Below, piece after piece: positions 17,892 to 24,878 of a DNA stretch of 37,307 nt; the stretch's first letter is position 1, and each line of letters starts with the position of its first letter. The translations under genes were made by a program, and so were the position numbers. The notes below the pieces were generated by a model. It saw only the letters and a program-made list of their open reading frames with translations. It had not been told where the DNA came from and did not search any database. The stretch lies in the NCBI GenBank assembly GCA_021792955.1, contig JAJYTP010000003.1:82037-119343 (forward strand), in the 5' to 3' direction. This DNA is from an archaeon. GTDB lineage: Archaea > Thermoproteota > Nitrososphaeria > Conexivisphaerales > UBA164.

Positions 17892-19220
17892 GTGGGTAAT
17901 GATGAGAAGGAAAGTTTGAAGCAGAGGGTTTTAAAGTATCACTCGTTTTATGGCGGAAAGATTTCAACCGAGCTCAAATGCCCAGTTTCCAGCCTGAACG
18001 ACTTTTCACTCTGGTATACACCGGGTGTAGCCGATGTGTCCTTAGCCGTAGCAGCAAATAAGGACCTTTCGTTTGAGTACACCAACAGGCATAATTCTAT
18101 AGCAATAGTAAGCGATGGGACCAGAGTGTTAGGGTTGGGCAAAATAGGACCAGAAGCGGCGCTTCCGGTGATGGAGGGGAAGGCGCTGCTATATAAGTAC
18201 CTTGGCGGAGTCGACGCCTTCCCCATAGTTCTCAATACGACAACCGCCGAAGATCTAATCCAAAGCGTACTGTGGATGCAGCCATCATTTGGGGGAATAA
18301 ATCTAGAGGATATAGAAGTGCCCAAGTGTTTTTCCGTGCTTGAAAATTTGAGAAAGGCAGCTTCCATTCCTGTCTGGCACGATGACCAGCAGGGCACGGC
18401 ATCCGTTATAGTGGCCGGCTTTTTGAATGCGATCAAGGTCGTAGGGAAGAAGATTGGGAACGTATCCGTAACCATAGTTGGAGCTGGCGCCTCCACAATT
18501 ACTGCAGCAAGGTTGTTGTCCAAGGCTGGGCTTTCAATTGGCAATATAACCATGGTTGACACCAAGGGAATACTTAACCCTGATAGGGAGGACCTTGACA
18601 GGCTCCTGTTCACCAACCCTTGGAAGTACGACATGGCCATTAAGACCAACAGGGAGCGGAAGACTGGAGGCATAGCCGAGGCATTTAAGGGGGCTGACGT
18701 GTGTATAGCCGCATCATCTCCAGGTCCGGGGATAATAAAGAAAGAATGGATAAGGACAATGGCCGATGATAGCGTTGTATTTGCGCTGGCTAACCCCGTT
18801 CCGGAGATCTGGCCAGACGAAGCAAAGGAGGGTGGCGCAAGGGTCGTTGCTACCGGTCGCTCGGATTTCCCTAATCAGGTTAATAACTCGTTAATATTCC
18901 CTGCCATGTTCAGGGGTACGCTGGATTCGAGGGCCACTTCCATAACGGATGAGATGGCGCTGGCAGCCGCAAATGAACTTGCCAGATATGCCGAGGGCAG
19001 AGGCCTTTCGCAGGTTCACATTCTGCCCACTATGGATGAGTGGGAGGTCTATCCAGTAGAATCGGCCGCCGTGGCCCTGAAGGCACTGGAACAGGGGCTG
19101 GCCAGGCGCAAGGCGAGCAGGGATGAATTCATTGAAGAGGCCCGTACAAGGATCAAGGCTTCGAGGGATCAGGTGGGCCTACTCATGAAGGAAGGCTTAA
19201 TAGCCCCATTTCCCAAGTGA
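17892..19220 (+). CDS. Malic enzyme (malate dehydrogenase, decarboxylating)
   Basis: The protein is 442 aa from GTG 17892, matching short prokaryotic malic enzymes; an upstream GTG at 17799 would add 31 residues, but a TATA box falls inside that extension. Motifs in order: WYTPGVADV with the catalytic Tyr, TRVLGLGKIGPEAALPVMEGKALLYK with the catalytic Lys, the metal-binding DDQQGTA, the nucleotide loop GAGASTITAARLL, FALANPVPE, and PNQVNN-x-LIFP. It converts malate to pyruvate and CO2 with NAD(P) reduction. The residues after the nucleotide loop (VDTKGILN) do not decide the cofactor. It lies two genes from a pyruvate-type ferredoxin oxidoreductase and is translationally coupled to the following GNAT gene. 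Confidence 0.93.
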   Translation: MGNDEKESLKQRVLKYHSFYGGKISTELKCPVSSLNDFSLWYTPGVADVSLAVAANKDLSFEYTNRHNSIAIVSDGTRVLGLGKIGPEAALPVMEGKALLYKYLGGVDAFPIVLNTTTAEDLIQSVLWMQPSFGGINLEDIEVPKCFSVLENLRKAASIPVWHDDQQGTASVIVAGFLNAIKVVGKKIGNVSVTIVGAGASTITAARLLSKAGLSIGNITMVDTKGILNPDREDLDRLLFTNPWKYDMAIKTNRERKTGGIAEAFKGADVCIAASSPGPGIIKKEWIRTMADDSVVFALANPVPEIWPDEAKEGGARVVATGRSDFPNQVNNSLIFPAMFRGTLDSRATSITDEMALAAANELARYAEGRGLSQVHILPTMDEWEVYPVESAAVALKALEQGLARRKASRDEFIEEARTRIKASRDQVGLLMKEGLIAPFPK

Positions 19221-19744
19221 TATTGATGGTAACCAAGGATATCGTTTTGAGGAAGGCAAAGGAATCAGATATACCTTCTCTGGTAGAGCTGATCACAAGG
19301 TTAAAACGACTAAATGAGGAATTTGACCCGCTCTTTAAGGTATCAGACAACATTAAGGAGGAAGGACTCAAATATATCAAGAGTGCCATTGATTCAGATC
19401 GCTGTCTGGTAGTTGTTGCTGAACGTGGGTCAAAGGTAATTGGTATGGTCAAGGTGGACATCAAGGAAAGGTTGTTTTACGAACCACACGAGGAGGGCCA
19501 TATAGTTGACCTTTATGTCCTGCCAGAATTCAGGAGGCTTGACGTAGGAAAGAAGCTGGTTGCTCATATAATCAATAGCCTGAAGGGCAGGGTCGGAATA
19601 ATAACCGTAGAGTTTCCAACCTTGAACAGGATCTCCGTGGGCTTCTATACAGAGATGGGCTTCCGCTCAGTTCTAAGTTATTATGTGAAGTCGAGCTCGA
19701 CACAATCCAGCGATGAAAGAACAGTAAAGAACGCCCATAACTGA
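19217..19744 (+). CDS. GNAT acetyltransferase
   Basis: The 175-aa protein has the full GNAT layout: DIVLRKAKESDIPSLVELI at the start, CLVVVAERGSKVIGMVKVD, DLYVLPEFRRLDVGKKLVAHI with the acetyl-CoA loop R-R-x-x-V-G-K (the usual Q/R-x-x-G-x-G/A with G-K), and VGFYTEMGFRSV. The GTG at 19217 overlaps the malic enzyme stop (GTGA); the ATG at 19226 is an alternative. Close coupling to malic enzyme might mean acetylation control of a metabolic enzyme, but this is only inferred from position. Substrate unknown. The last 15 residues are polar and probably disordered. Confidence 0.82.
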   Translation: MILMVTKDIVLRKAKESDIPSLVELITRLKRLNEEFDPLFKVSDNIKEEGLKYIKSAIDSDRCLVVVAERGSKVIGMVKVDIKERLFYEPHEEGHIVDLYVLPEFRRLDVGKKLVAHIINSLKGRVGIITVEFPTLNRISVGFYTEMGFRSVLSYYVKSSSTQSSDERTVKNAHN

Positions 19745-19780
19745 AGTCCGCAAATACATGAAGGCTTGGTCACGAATAAG

Positions 19781-19790
19781 CTTAAAAATA
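19781..19790 (+). promoter_or_regulatory. TATA box of tRNA-Asn
   Basis: CTTAAAAATA is centred 37 nt before the mature 5' end, giving a short 5' leader of about 10 nt. Confidence 0.6.
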
Positions 19791-19822
19791 GTTCCATGTA
19801 TACATAGCGCTGAACGAAGAGT

Positions 19823-19921
19823 GCCGCCGTAGCTCAGCGTGGTAGAGCAGTTGTCGAAAGGCTGAAGCTGTTAATCCACGCGGAGACCAATTGGTCGCCC
19901 GTTCAAGTCGGGCCGGCGGCG
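19823..19921 (+). tRNA. tRNA-Asn(GUU) with two introns
   Basis: Acceptor GCCGCCG/CGGCGGC (7 of 7 G:C pairs), D stem GCUC/GAGC, T arm GCCCG-UUCAAGU-CGGGC and discriminator G are all intact. The anticodon arm is interrupted twice. Removing 19854-19866 (13 nt, after position 30) and 19874-19885 (12 nt, after position 37, the canonical site) restores GUUGG-CUGUUAA-CCAAU with anticodon GUU (19870-19872). Both junctions can form a bulge-helix-loop: 19848-19851 with 19861-19864 (CAGU/GCUG) and 19868-19871 with 19880-19883 (CUGU/GCGG), each flanked by 3-nt bulges with cuts in the expected place. CCA is not encoded. The 30/31 intron is non-canonical and needs the broad-specificity archaeal splicing endonuclease. 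Confidence 0.92.
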
Positions 19922-19929
19922 CTAACCAA

Positions 19930-19958
19930 CCACTTCCTAATTGGCCACTTCCTAATTG
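19930..19958. repeat. Tandem 14-bp direct repeat
   Basis: CCACTTCCTAATTG occurs at 19930-19943 and 19945-19958 with one base between, directly after the tRNA. It is probably a local duplication; no integrase or second copy suggesting an attachment site is present. Confidence 0.6.
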
Positions 19959-19973
19959 ATATAGCGTTAAAAA

Positions 19974-20300
19974 TCAACGCGGCTTGACGGCATCGAACAG
20001 CCTGTTAAAGACCCTGAGCTCAACCTCCAGCTGTTTGACGATGTCCATTTGCTGTAGCCTTCCGTCATCCGTAATTATGTAGGTCTTCTGGCCGCCTTCA
20101 AGCTCCATTATAAGCCCCTTCTGCTTTAACCTCTTGATAAGCGGATATATGGAGCCAGGGCTTGGCTTCCATTCACCTTCGGTTAACCTTTCAATGTTTC
20201 TAAGGGCTTCGGTCCCGGATATGGGATACCTTGAGCACAGGCTTAGCAGATACGCCTCGAGCAATCCCTTTGGCGCCTTTACCGCCTTTTTAACATTCAT
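19974..20300 (-). CDS. PadR-family transcriptional regulator
   Basis: The 108-aa winged-helix protein has the PadR pattern: GLLEAYLLSLCSRYPISGTEAL, then WKPSPGSIYPLIKRLKQKGLI as the recognition helix and GGQKTYIITDDGR as the wing. A C-terminal helix follows for dimerisation. PadR proteins usually repress a neighbouring transporter or detoxification gene. The neighbour here is a divergent HAD phosphatase, 39 nt away, which could share its control; no ABC genes are adjacent. The ATG at 20300 is the first in frame. No obvious palindrome is seen in the short divergent gap. Confidence 0.88.
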   Translation of the reverse strand: MNVKKAVKAPKGLLEAYLLSLCSRYPISGTEALRNIERLTEGEWKPSPGSIYPLIKRLKQKGLIMELEGGQKTYIITDDGRLQQMDIVKQLEVELRVFNRLFDAVKPR

Positions 20301-20339
20301 TTCTTAAACCTTAAACTAGGGGGGAGATATACATTTGCC

Positions 20340-21458
20340 ATGGAGAACATGAACCAGGATGTATATACTTCGTTTGGCAGCAACAGGGGGCTGGTTTTGC
20401 TGGATAAGCTGGACGAACTGGAGTCCATAATTTTCGACTTCGACGGGACAATAGTTGATGTTGTAAACTCTTACAATCAAGCGATTCTGAACACTGTAAA
20501 GATAATCTTTGGAAGGGCAACGGGGAAGATCCCCCCTGACGATATCATAAAGAGCGCTATTTTCACCCTGAGATCTTCCGGCGGTTTCAATAACGACTGG
20601 GATGCATCATATACGATAATAATGGGGCTGTTTGCAGGTCTGCCCGAGGATGCCCTTAAAACCATTGCGGGCGATATGGGCACTATTAACAGGGATATCA
20701 GGGGCGTCGCTGTAATGACAAACATGGAGAGCTGTATTTCTTCTTTGACTTATATCCTCAAGTACGCCGATGAAAGAGGGGTTAAGAGCATCGATGAGGG
20801 ATTTGAAAGCCTCTACAGGAAGAAGGACAAGCTCAATTATTTAAACGAATTAAAGCAGAAGCTTGGATATCCAGGTGGGCCGGATAAGAGCATCCTGTCC
20901 GCCCTGTTTGAAGAAATATTCTTAGGCAAAGAACTGTTCCTCAAGGTGTACAACCGTGAGCCCAGGTTGCATCTTAGCCGGGGGCTTATAGAAGAAGAAA
21001 TGGTTATACCCGATAAGGAGGCTATATCATACATAAAACGAAAGTTCAATGGAAAAATAGGTGTGGCCAGCGGACGCCCCAGGCTAGCCGCGGAAAGGAC
21101 ATCTGGCGATATGATGCATCAATTCATCAATGAAAAAGGAGCAATATTCCTAGACGATATAGTTGCAGAGTACAGCAGGAGGCTTAAGGAATCAAGTACC
21201 GCTAAATGGCCTGGCAAGCCCGAACCTTTTTCACTAATAAGGTCCATGGAAAAGCTCGGAGTTACCTCTTCATATTATGTCGGAGATTCATATGAAGATC
21301 TTCTTATGGCCCAAAAGGCTAGGGAGAATGGATACAGGGTGAATTTCATAGCGGTTTATGGGTCGTCATTGGATCCGCAGAGGACAATGAAGCTGTTCAC
21401 CGAGAAAAGGGCTAATGCAATAATCCCCACCGTCAACGAGCTCAAATACATAATTTAG
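20340..21458 (+). CDS. HAD-superfamily phosphatase (subfamily IA type)
   Basis: The 372-aa protein has HAD motif I FDFDGTIVD (Asp33 and Asp35), motif II in GVASGRPRLA, and motif IV in YVGDSYEDLLMA with Asp pairs near residue 320. Between motifs I and II lies a large helical cap (about 45-240). The opening FDFDGTIVDVVNSYNQAI resembles a hypothetical HAD-IA group (TIGR01548-like) found in archaea and a few eukaryotes, but I cannot confirm this without a search. The small-molecule phosphate substrate is unknown. It is divergent from the PadR gene. The 69 nt to the Hjc gene, which converges on it, show nothing notable. Confidence 0.82.
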   Translation: MENMNQDVYTSFGSNRGLVLLDKLDELESIIFDFDGTIVDVVNSYNQAILNTVKIIFGRATGKIPPDDIIKSAIFTLRSSGGFNNDWDASYTIIMGLFAGLPEDALKTIAGDMGTINRDIRGVAVMTNMESCISSLTYILKYADERGVKSIDEGFESLYRKKDKLNYLNELKQKLGYPGGPDKSILSALFEEIFLGKELFLKVYNREPRLHLSRGLIEEEMVIPDKEAISYIKRKFNGKIGVASGRPRLAAERTSGDMMHQFINEKGAIFLDDIVAEYSRRLKESSTAKWPGKPEPFSLIRSMEKLGVTSSYYVGDSYEDLLMAQKARENGYRVNFIAVYGSSLDPQRTMKLFTEKRANAIIPTVNELKYII

Positions 21459-21527
21459 GGTCTGTTGTAATCCACCTGCAACACATCTAAGGGCTGTACA
21501 GCAGGGGCTTAATGGGGAGGGAAGTTA

Positions 21528-21974
21528 TCATTGGCTAACCTTGATTGGTGTTGGATTTACAGAAAATGGGTCCTTCCAGGGTTCCAAACAGGGTAGCACA
21601 TTGTCTGAACTAATTGCTATATGTAGGTTTTTTGGAAAGCCTCTGCCTTTTAGCCTGAAGAATAGTTCCTCCCTCTTCCTCCTGTGAGGAACCATCAGGA
21701 ACTTGACCGCTAGCACCGCTTCCCTCTTCTTGTAGGCAGCAAATTCTTCCATGAACTTAACTATCTTATCAAGCTGTTCTGCCCTTACGCTTATGTAATC
21801 ACGCGAGGAGCTCTTTGCTTCGATTGCGACGAGCCTGCCTTCGTTATTGTTTATCGCCAGGACGTCCGGCAGGAACGGAGAGGGGGAGCCAAGCCTCACC
21901 GCGAACCATCCGGCCCTCTGAAATTTTTTAACAAGCTGATCTTCCCAGTCATAACCCTTCTTCCGGTTGTTCAC
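21528..21974 (-). CDS. hjc: Archaeal Holliday junction resolvase Hjc
   Basis: The 148-aa protein has the Hjc nuclease pattern: KGYDWEDQLVKKFQRAGWFAVRL with the first catalytic Glu, SPSPFLPDVLAIN with the metal-binding Asp, and GRLVAIEAKSSS with the E-x-K pair. Hjc cuts four-way DNA junctions during recombination and replication restart. The start is GTG at 21974, placed directly after the phosphoglucose isomerase stop, so translation is coupled to an otherwise metabolic operon. A C-terminal tail of about 45 residues goes beyond the usual core of about 125. The PINA-type ATPase later in the window (30716) belongs to a family that acts with Hjc in Sulfolobus. Confidence 0.9.
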   Translation of the reverse strand: MNNRKKGYDWEDQLVKKFQRAGWFAVRLGSPSPFLPDVLAINNNEGRLVAIEAKSSSRDYISVRAEQLDKIVKFMEEFAAYKKREAVLAVKFLMVPHRRKREELFFRLKGRGFPKNLHIAISSDNVLPCLEPWKDPFSVNPTPIKVSQ

Positions 21975-22967
21975 CTAGACGTCAACCCCTTTCAGCCCTT
22001 TCCTTGCAGCCGATTGTGTCCTGGTAACTGATGGATCCAGCCGCCTTCTGAGCGCAAGCCTGATCGTTGTCACGTCGGTCAAGAAAAGAGCTTCAAGCAA
22101 TGATCTGGCTAGATCTGTGCTGTCCGCAGAAATTTCCAAAACCCTGAACCTTAATGCTTCAATCATCCGCCTTACCAATGCGAACCTCTCTTCCACGATT
22201 TCCTCCTCCTTTTTCAGTTTGAAGAGGACCAGAGGCACGCCTACGCTCATTTCCCAGGCGGTGATGCCATTGTGTATGACCTCCATTATATCCTCCTGAG
22301 CGCAGTGCAACTTGGCATTCTCACTAAGCAGGTACCTGAACCTAAAGGCTAGGCTCTTGACCCTTTGCGAGTAATAGCTGACTACAAAGGGGGCCGTCTC
22401 AAGCGCATTAGAATTTACATCAGCAATTTCGACCAGCTTTTCCAGATCTTCACCAAGCGACCTGAACGAATCGGATAGCTGATCGCCTACATTCAGCCCA
22501 AAAGTACCGTCAACCACCGACGAAAGGCACGAAATAAGGTATGGGAATCCCATCCTAGTCGAAGGCGCCCTCTGAGTTTCGATCACTTCTACCCCGAGGC
22601 TGTTGGCCTTCCGGGTAAGGAGCCCTCCGCCGCTTATCGCAATGCAGCTGTAGCCGGACTCCTTGGCCTTTCCCAGCATGTAGGCAGTTTCTGGTGTATT
22701 TCCTGAGTGGCTCACCGCTACAAAAAGCGTGTCTTCGGATTTCCGGGGAAGGTACAGACCATCGATTGAAGAAAATGAGACCTTTTCCCCGAGCAGGTCC
22801 TTCATAAAGAGGATGGGTACGAGTGACGCCCCGGCTCCAAACGCCACTACGCTGCTATGAGTCCTGACCCTGGGTGCTTTCTTGATGAACATAGTCGGCC
22901 AGTTCAGATAGTAATCTATCATCCCCCCTCTATCAAAAGATTCGTACGACATACCATGCGATGCCAA
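21975..22967 (-). CDS. Bifunctional phosphoglucose/phosphomannose isomerase
   Basis: The 330-aa protein has two SIS domains, as in archaeal PGI/PMI enzymes. The N-terminal sugar-phosphate loop VSHSGNTPETAYML lies near residue 95, APSTRMGFPYL near 145, and the C-terminal part carries a His-Asn-Gly-like region EVIHNGITAWEM near 235. It interconverts glucose-6-P, fructose-6-P and mannose-6-P, feeding the sugar-nucleotide enzymes encoded upstream in the same operon. The start at 22967 (ATG) follows the beta-helix gene by 30 nt. Family members are about 300-330 aa, so it is full length. Confidence 0.88.
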   Translation of the reverse strand: MASHGMSYESFDRGGMIDYYLNWPTMFIKKAPRVRTHSSVVAFGAGASLVPILFMKDLLGEKVSFSSIDGLYLPRKSEDTLFVAVSHSGNTPETAYMLGKAKESGYSCIAISGGGLLTRKANSLGVEVIETQRAPSTRMGFPYLISCLSSVVDGTFGLNVGDQLSDSFRSLGEDLEKLVEIADVNSNALETAPFVVSYYSQRVKSLAFRFRYLLSENAKLHCAQEDIMEVIHNGITAWEMSVGVPLVLFKLKKEEEIVEERFALVRRMIEALRFRVLEISADSTDLARSLLEALFLTDVTTIRLALRRRLDPSVTRTQSAARKGLKGVDV

Positions 22968-22997
22968 TTTCAGGTATTTAACATTTGACGAGCTGGC

Positions 22998-24062
22998 TCA
23001 TGATGAGGCATGGGCTAGCTTTGCGGCCTCCTTTAATAGTTGCCTTTCGCCGGCGGTCAGTGAGAGGTTCCTCCTCCTTTTCATCCTGTCCACGATCTCT
23101 AGCAGCTTATCGATATCCATAATGCTTCCATCCACAAACTTGAACGGAGCGACATCGGACCTGACGGCTCCTTCTACATGTGATGCAGCGCCTATCGATA
23201 CTCCGCCAAATAGTGAAGTGTTGATGGACACCCTTACGTGATCTGCAATAAATGCACCCAACTTGATCATCCCGGTATCATACGATTTCCCTCTGGCTCT
23301 AATTGTTCCATATGTGTTTTTAAGATCGCTGACGGTCGAGCCAGCACCAACATTTACGAAATTCCCCACATACGAATGGCCGATATAACCGAAGTGTGCC
23401 TTATTGGTATAGTTACCTATTATGGTGCTGTCAACTTCGCCGCCCACCCTGCAGTTTTCCCCTATTACGGTGTTTGAATTGACCCTTGCAGACCTTATGA
23501 CTGTGCCCTTTCCTATTATAACCGGACCCACGATCCTGGAGAAGGCTTCAATCCGTACACCATCACCTATCTTCACCCCCCCTCCTTCAGCGCTAATGCT
23601 TACTGGCTCCTCAACCTTTACACCCCTGCCGATTTCAACCCCATTGGCAAGGCCGTTTTTTGAAGTTTCCAAAGCCCCTACAAGCTCCCATGGACCATCG
23701 ATCAGTGACTCATGTGTCTCCAGACGCTCGAAGTCCTTGATTAGGGACAGGTTTCCTCTAGCCGAAACAAGCCTACCGGCCTGATAAAGGGCCTGACCGG
23801 GCCTGAGGTTTTTGGCCAGTTGTAAGGATGAAGGTCTGATGGAACCGTTTATTGCTAGTTCTGCATCGCCGAAGTCATCTAAAAATCCCGCTATCGTTCC
23901 CCTGAATCTGCTCGGAAGCTTGTATCCCAGAGGGGTTCCTAGTTCCGCCTTGATTTCCTCTCCGATCCTTTTAAAACCGTAGTATAATTCATGTGACGGC
24001 GTCAGGAGTGTCAGGGGCGCCAGAGGGTTTGGATATTCTTCTTCAAATATTACATAATTCAC
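22998..24062 (-). CDS. Left-handed beta-helix acyltransferase, GlmU/GlgC-like with degenerate N-terminus
   Basis: The 354-aa protein has two parts. The N-terminal 125 residues (start MNYVIFEEEYPNPLAPLTLL, then PSHELYYGFKRIGEE) match the short putative-sugar-nucleotidyltransferase (GlmU_Nter-like) domain, without the GGxGTR phosphate loop. From about 135 to 300 hexapeptide repeats build a left-handed beta-helix (GVEIGRGVKV, VVIGKGTVIR, TVIGENCRVG, SYVGNFVNVGAGS). A helical tail follows. It overlaps the nucleotidyltransferase gene by 4 nt, which suggests that the two halves of a GlmU-like function (uridylyl and acetyl transfer) are split over two proteins. The exact sugar is inferred, probably GlcN-1-P or a relative. 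Confidence 0.75.
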   Translation of the reverse strand: MNYVIFEEEYPNPLAPLTLLTPSHELYYGFKRIGEEIKAELGTPLGYKLPSRFRGTIAGFLDDFGDAELAINGSIRPSSLQLAKNLRPGQALYQAGRLVSARGNLSLIKDFERLETHESLIDGPWELVGALETSKNGLANGVEIGRGVKVEEPVSISAEGGGVKIGDGVRIEAFSRIVGPVIIGKGTVIRSARVNSNTVIGENCRVGGEVDSTIIGNYTNKAHFGYIGHSYVGNFVNVGAGSTVSDLKNTYGTIRARGKSYDTGMIKLGAFIADHVRVSINTSLFGGVSIGAASHVEGAVRSDVAPFKFVDGSIMDIDKLLEIVDRMKRRRNLSLTAGERQLLKEAAKLAHASS

Positions 24063-24757
24063 GGTATATGGCCCATCTCCTCTACGGCGACCTTCGTCGC
24101 CTTCAGATATGACCTGCGATTGCCAACGTCAGTAAAGGACTTTACTCGGTCGAATACCGCTATTCTCTCCTTCATCCTAACCGCTCGGTTGACTGCCTGA
24201 TCCATGCCAAACCTTCCCTTATCTGGTACATATCTTAAAAAGCTAGGTTCAAATATGAATGCACCGGTTGCTATTAGCGAACTTTCGTTCGGCTTTTCAA
24301 TCCATTTCTTTAGAAGTCCCTTTTGCGCTTCTAGGACACCGTACTGTGAGCTTTCAGTGTAGCGGTAGGCTAGGATTGTACAAAGCGCCCCCTTATCCCT
24401 GTGGATCTTGATTGCTTCGGATAGCTCGCAGTCGATGATCGAATCTGAGTATACAGCGACAAAGGTCGAGCTTTGGTCAGCCGCCGCCCTCTTAAGCTGG
24501 CCAGCTGTTCCAGCTGGCTCTGGTTGAATATCGTAGCTGAGCCTTGCACCCATGAATACATCCCCAATTAACAGACGGTAAAGGTTAGCCTTTGACGATA
24601 TGGAGATGGTAACATCAGTGATTCCGCCCTTTACGAGCCACTTGAGCACCCTTTCAATAACAGTGTCGTTGCCTATTGAAAGCAATGGCTTTGGCAGGAT
24701 CAGGGAATAGGGATATAATCTGGTCCCCAAACCCCCAGCTAGGATGTAAGCCTTCAT
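24059..24757 (-). CDS. Sugar-phosphate nucleotidyltransferase
   Basis: The 232-aa Rossmann-type enzyme starts with the phosphate loop ILAGGLGTRLYPYSLILPKPL. It continues with PAGTAGQLKRA as the base/sugar loop, VYSDSI with a metal-binding Asp, and SFTDVGNRRSY near the end. Members make UDP-, GDP- or dTDP-sugars from sugar-1-phosphates. It is the first gene of a minus-strand operon (nucleotidyltransferase, beta-helix protein, PGI/PMI, Hjc). A TATA-like AATATAAAAG sits about 30-40 nt upstream on the minus strand. The fold is certain; the sugar and nucleotide cannot be read from the sequence. Confidence 0.9.
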   Translation of the reverse strand: MKAYILAGGLGTRLYPYSLILPKPLLSIGNDTVIERVLKWLVKGGITDVTISISSKANLYRLLIGDVFMGARLSYDIQPEPAGTAGQLKRAAADQSSTFVAVYSDSIIDCELSEAIKIHRDKGALCTILAYRYTESSQYGVLEAQKGLLKKWIEKPNESSLIATGAFIFEPSFLRYVPDKGRFGMDQAVNRAVRMKERIAVFDRVKSFTDVGNRRSYLKATKVAVEEMGHIP

Positions 24758-24878
24758 GCCTGCCTATTGCGAAAGGTTACTAATTTACTTTTATATTACT
24801 GAAACAGTGCCATTCGATTTCTAGGTCCGCATTGATACTAGAGGCGTGAGAGCTGCTTAGGTTAAGGTTCTACCCATC

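Noticed and set aside
17948-18673. 241-aa open frame on the minus strand
   Set aside because: It lies fully opposite the malic enzyme gene, whose motifs are complete; its translation is Ser/Pro-rich without recognisable features.
19854-19885. A single intron of about 32 nt in tRNA-Asn
   Set aside because: Removing 19854-19885 as one piece would delete the anticodon GUU; only two separate introns give a correct anticodon arm.
19930-19958. tRNA-flanking direct repeats as an integration site
   Set aside because: The two copies are adjacent, no integrase gene is near, and they do not match the tRNA 3' end.
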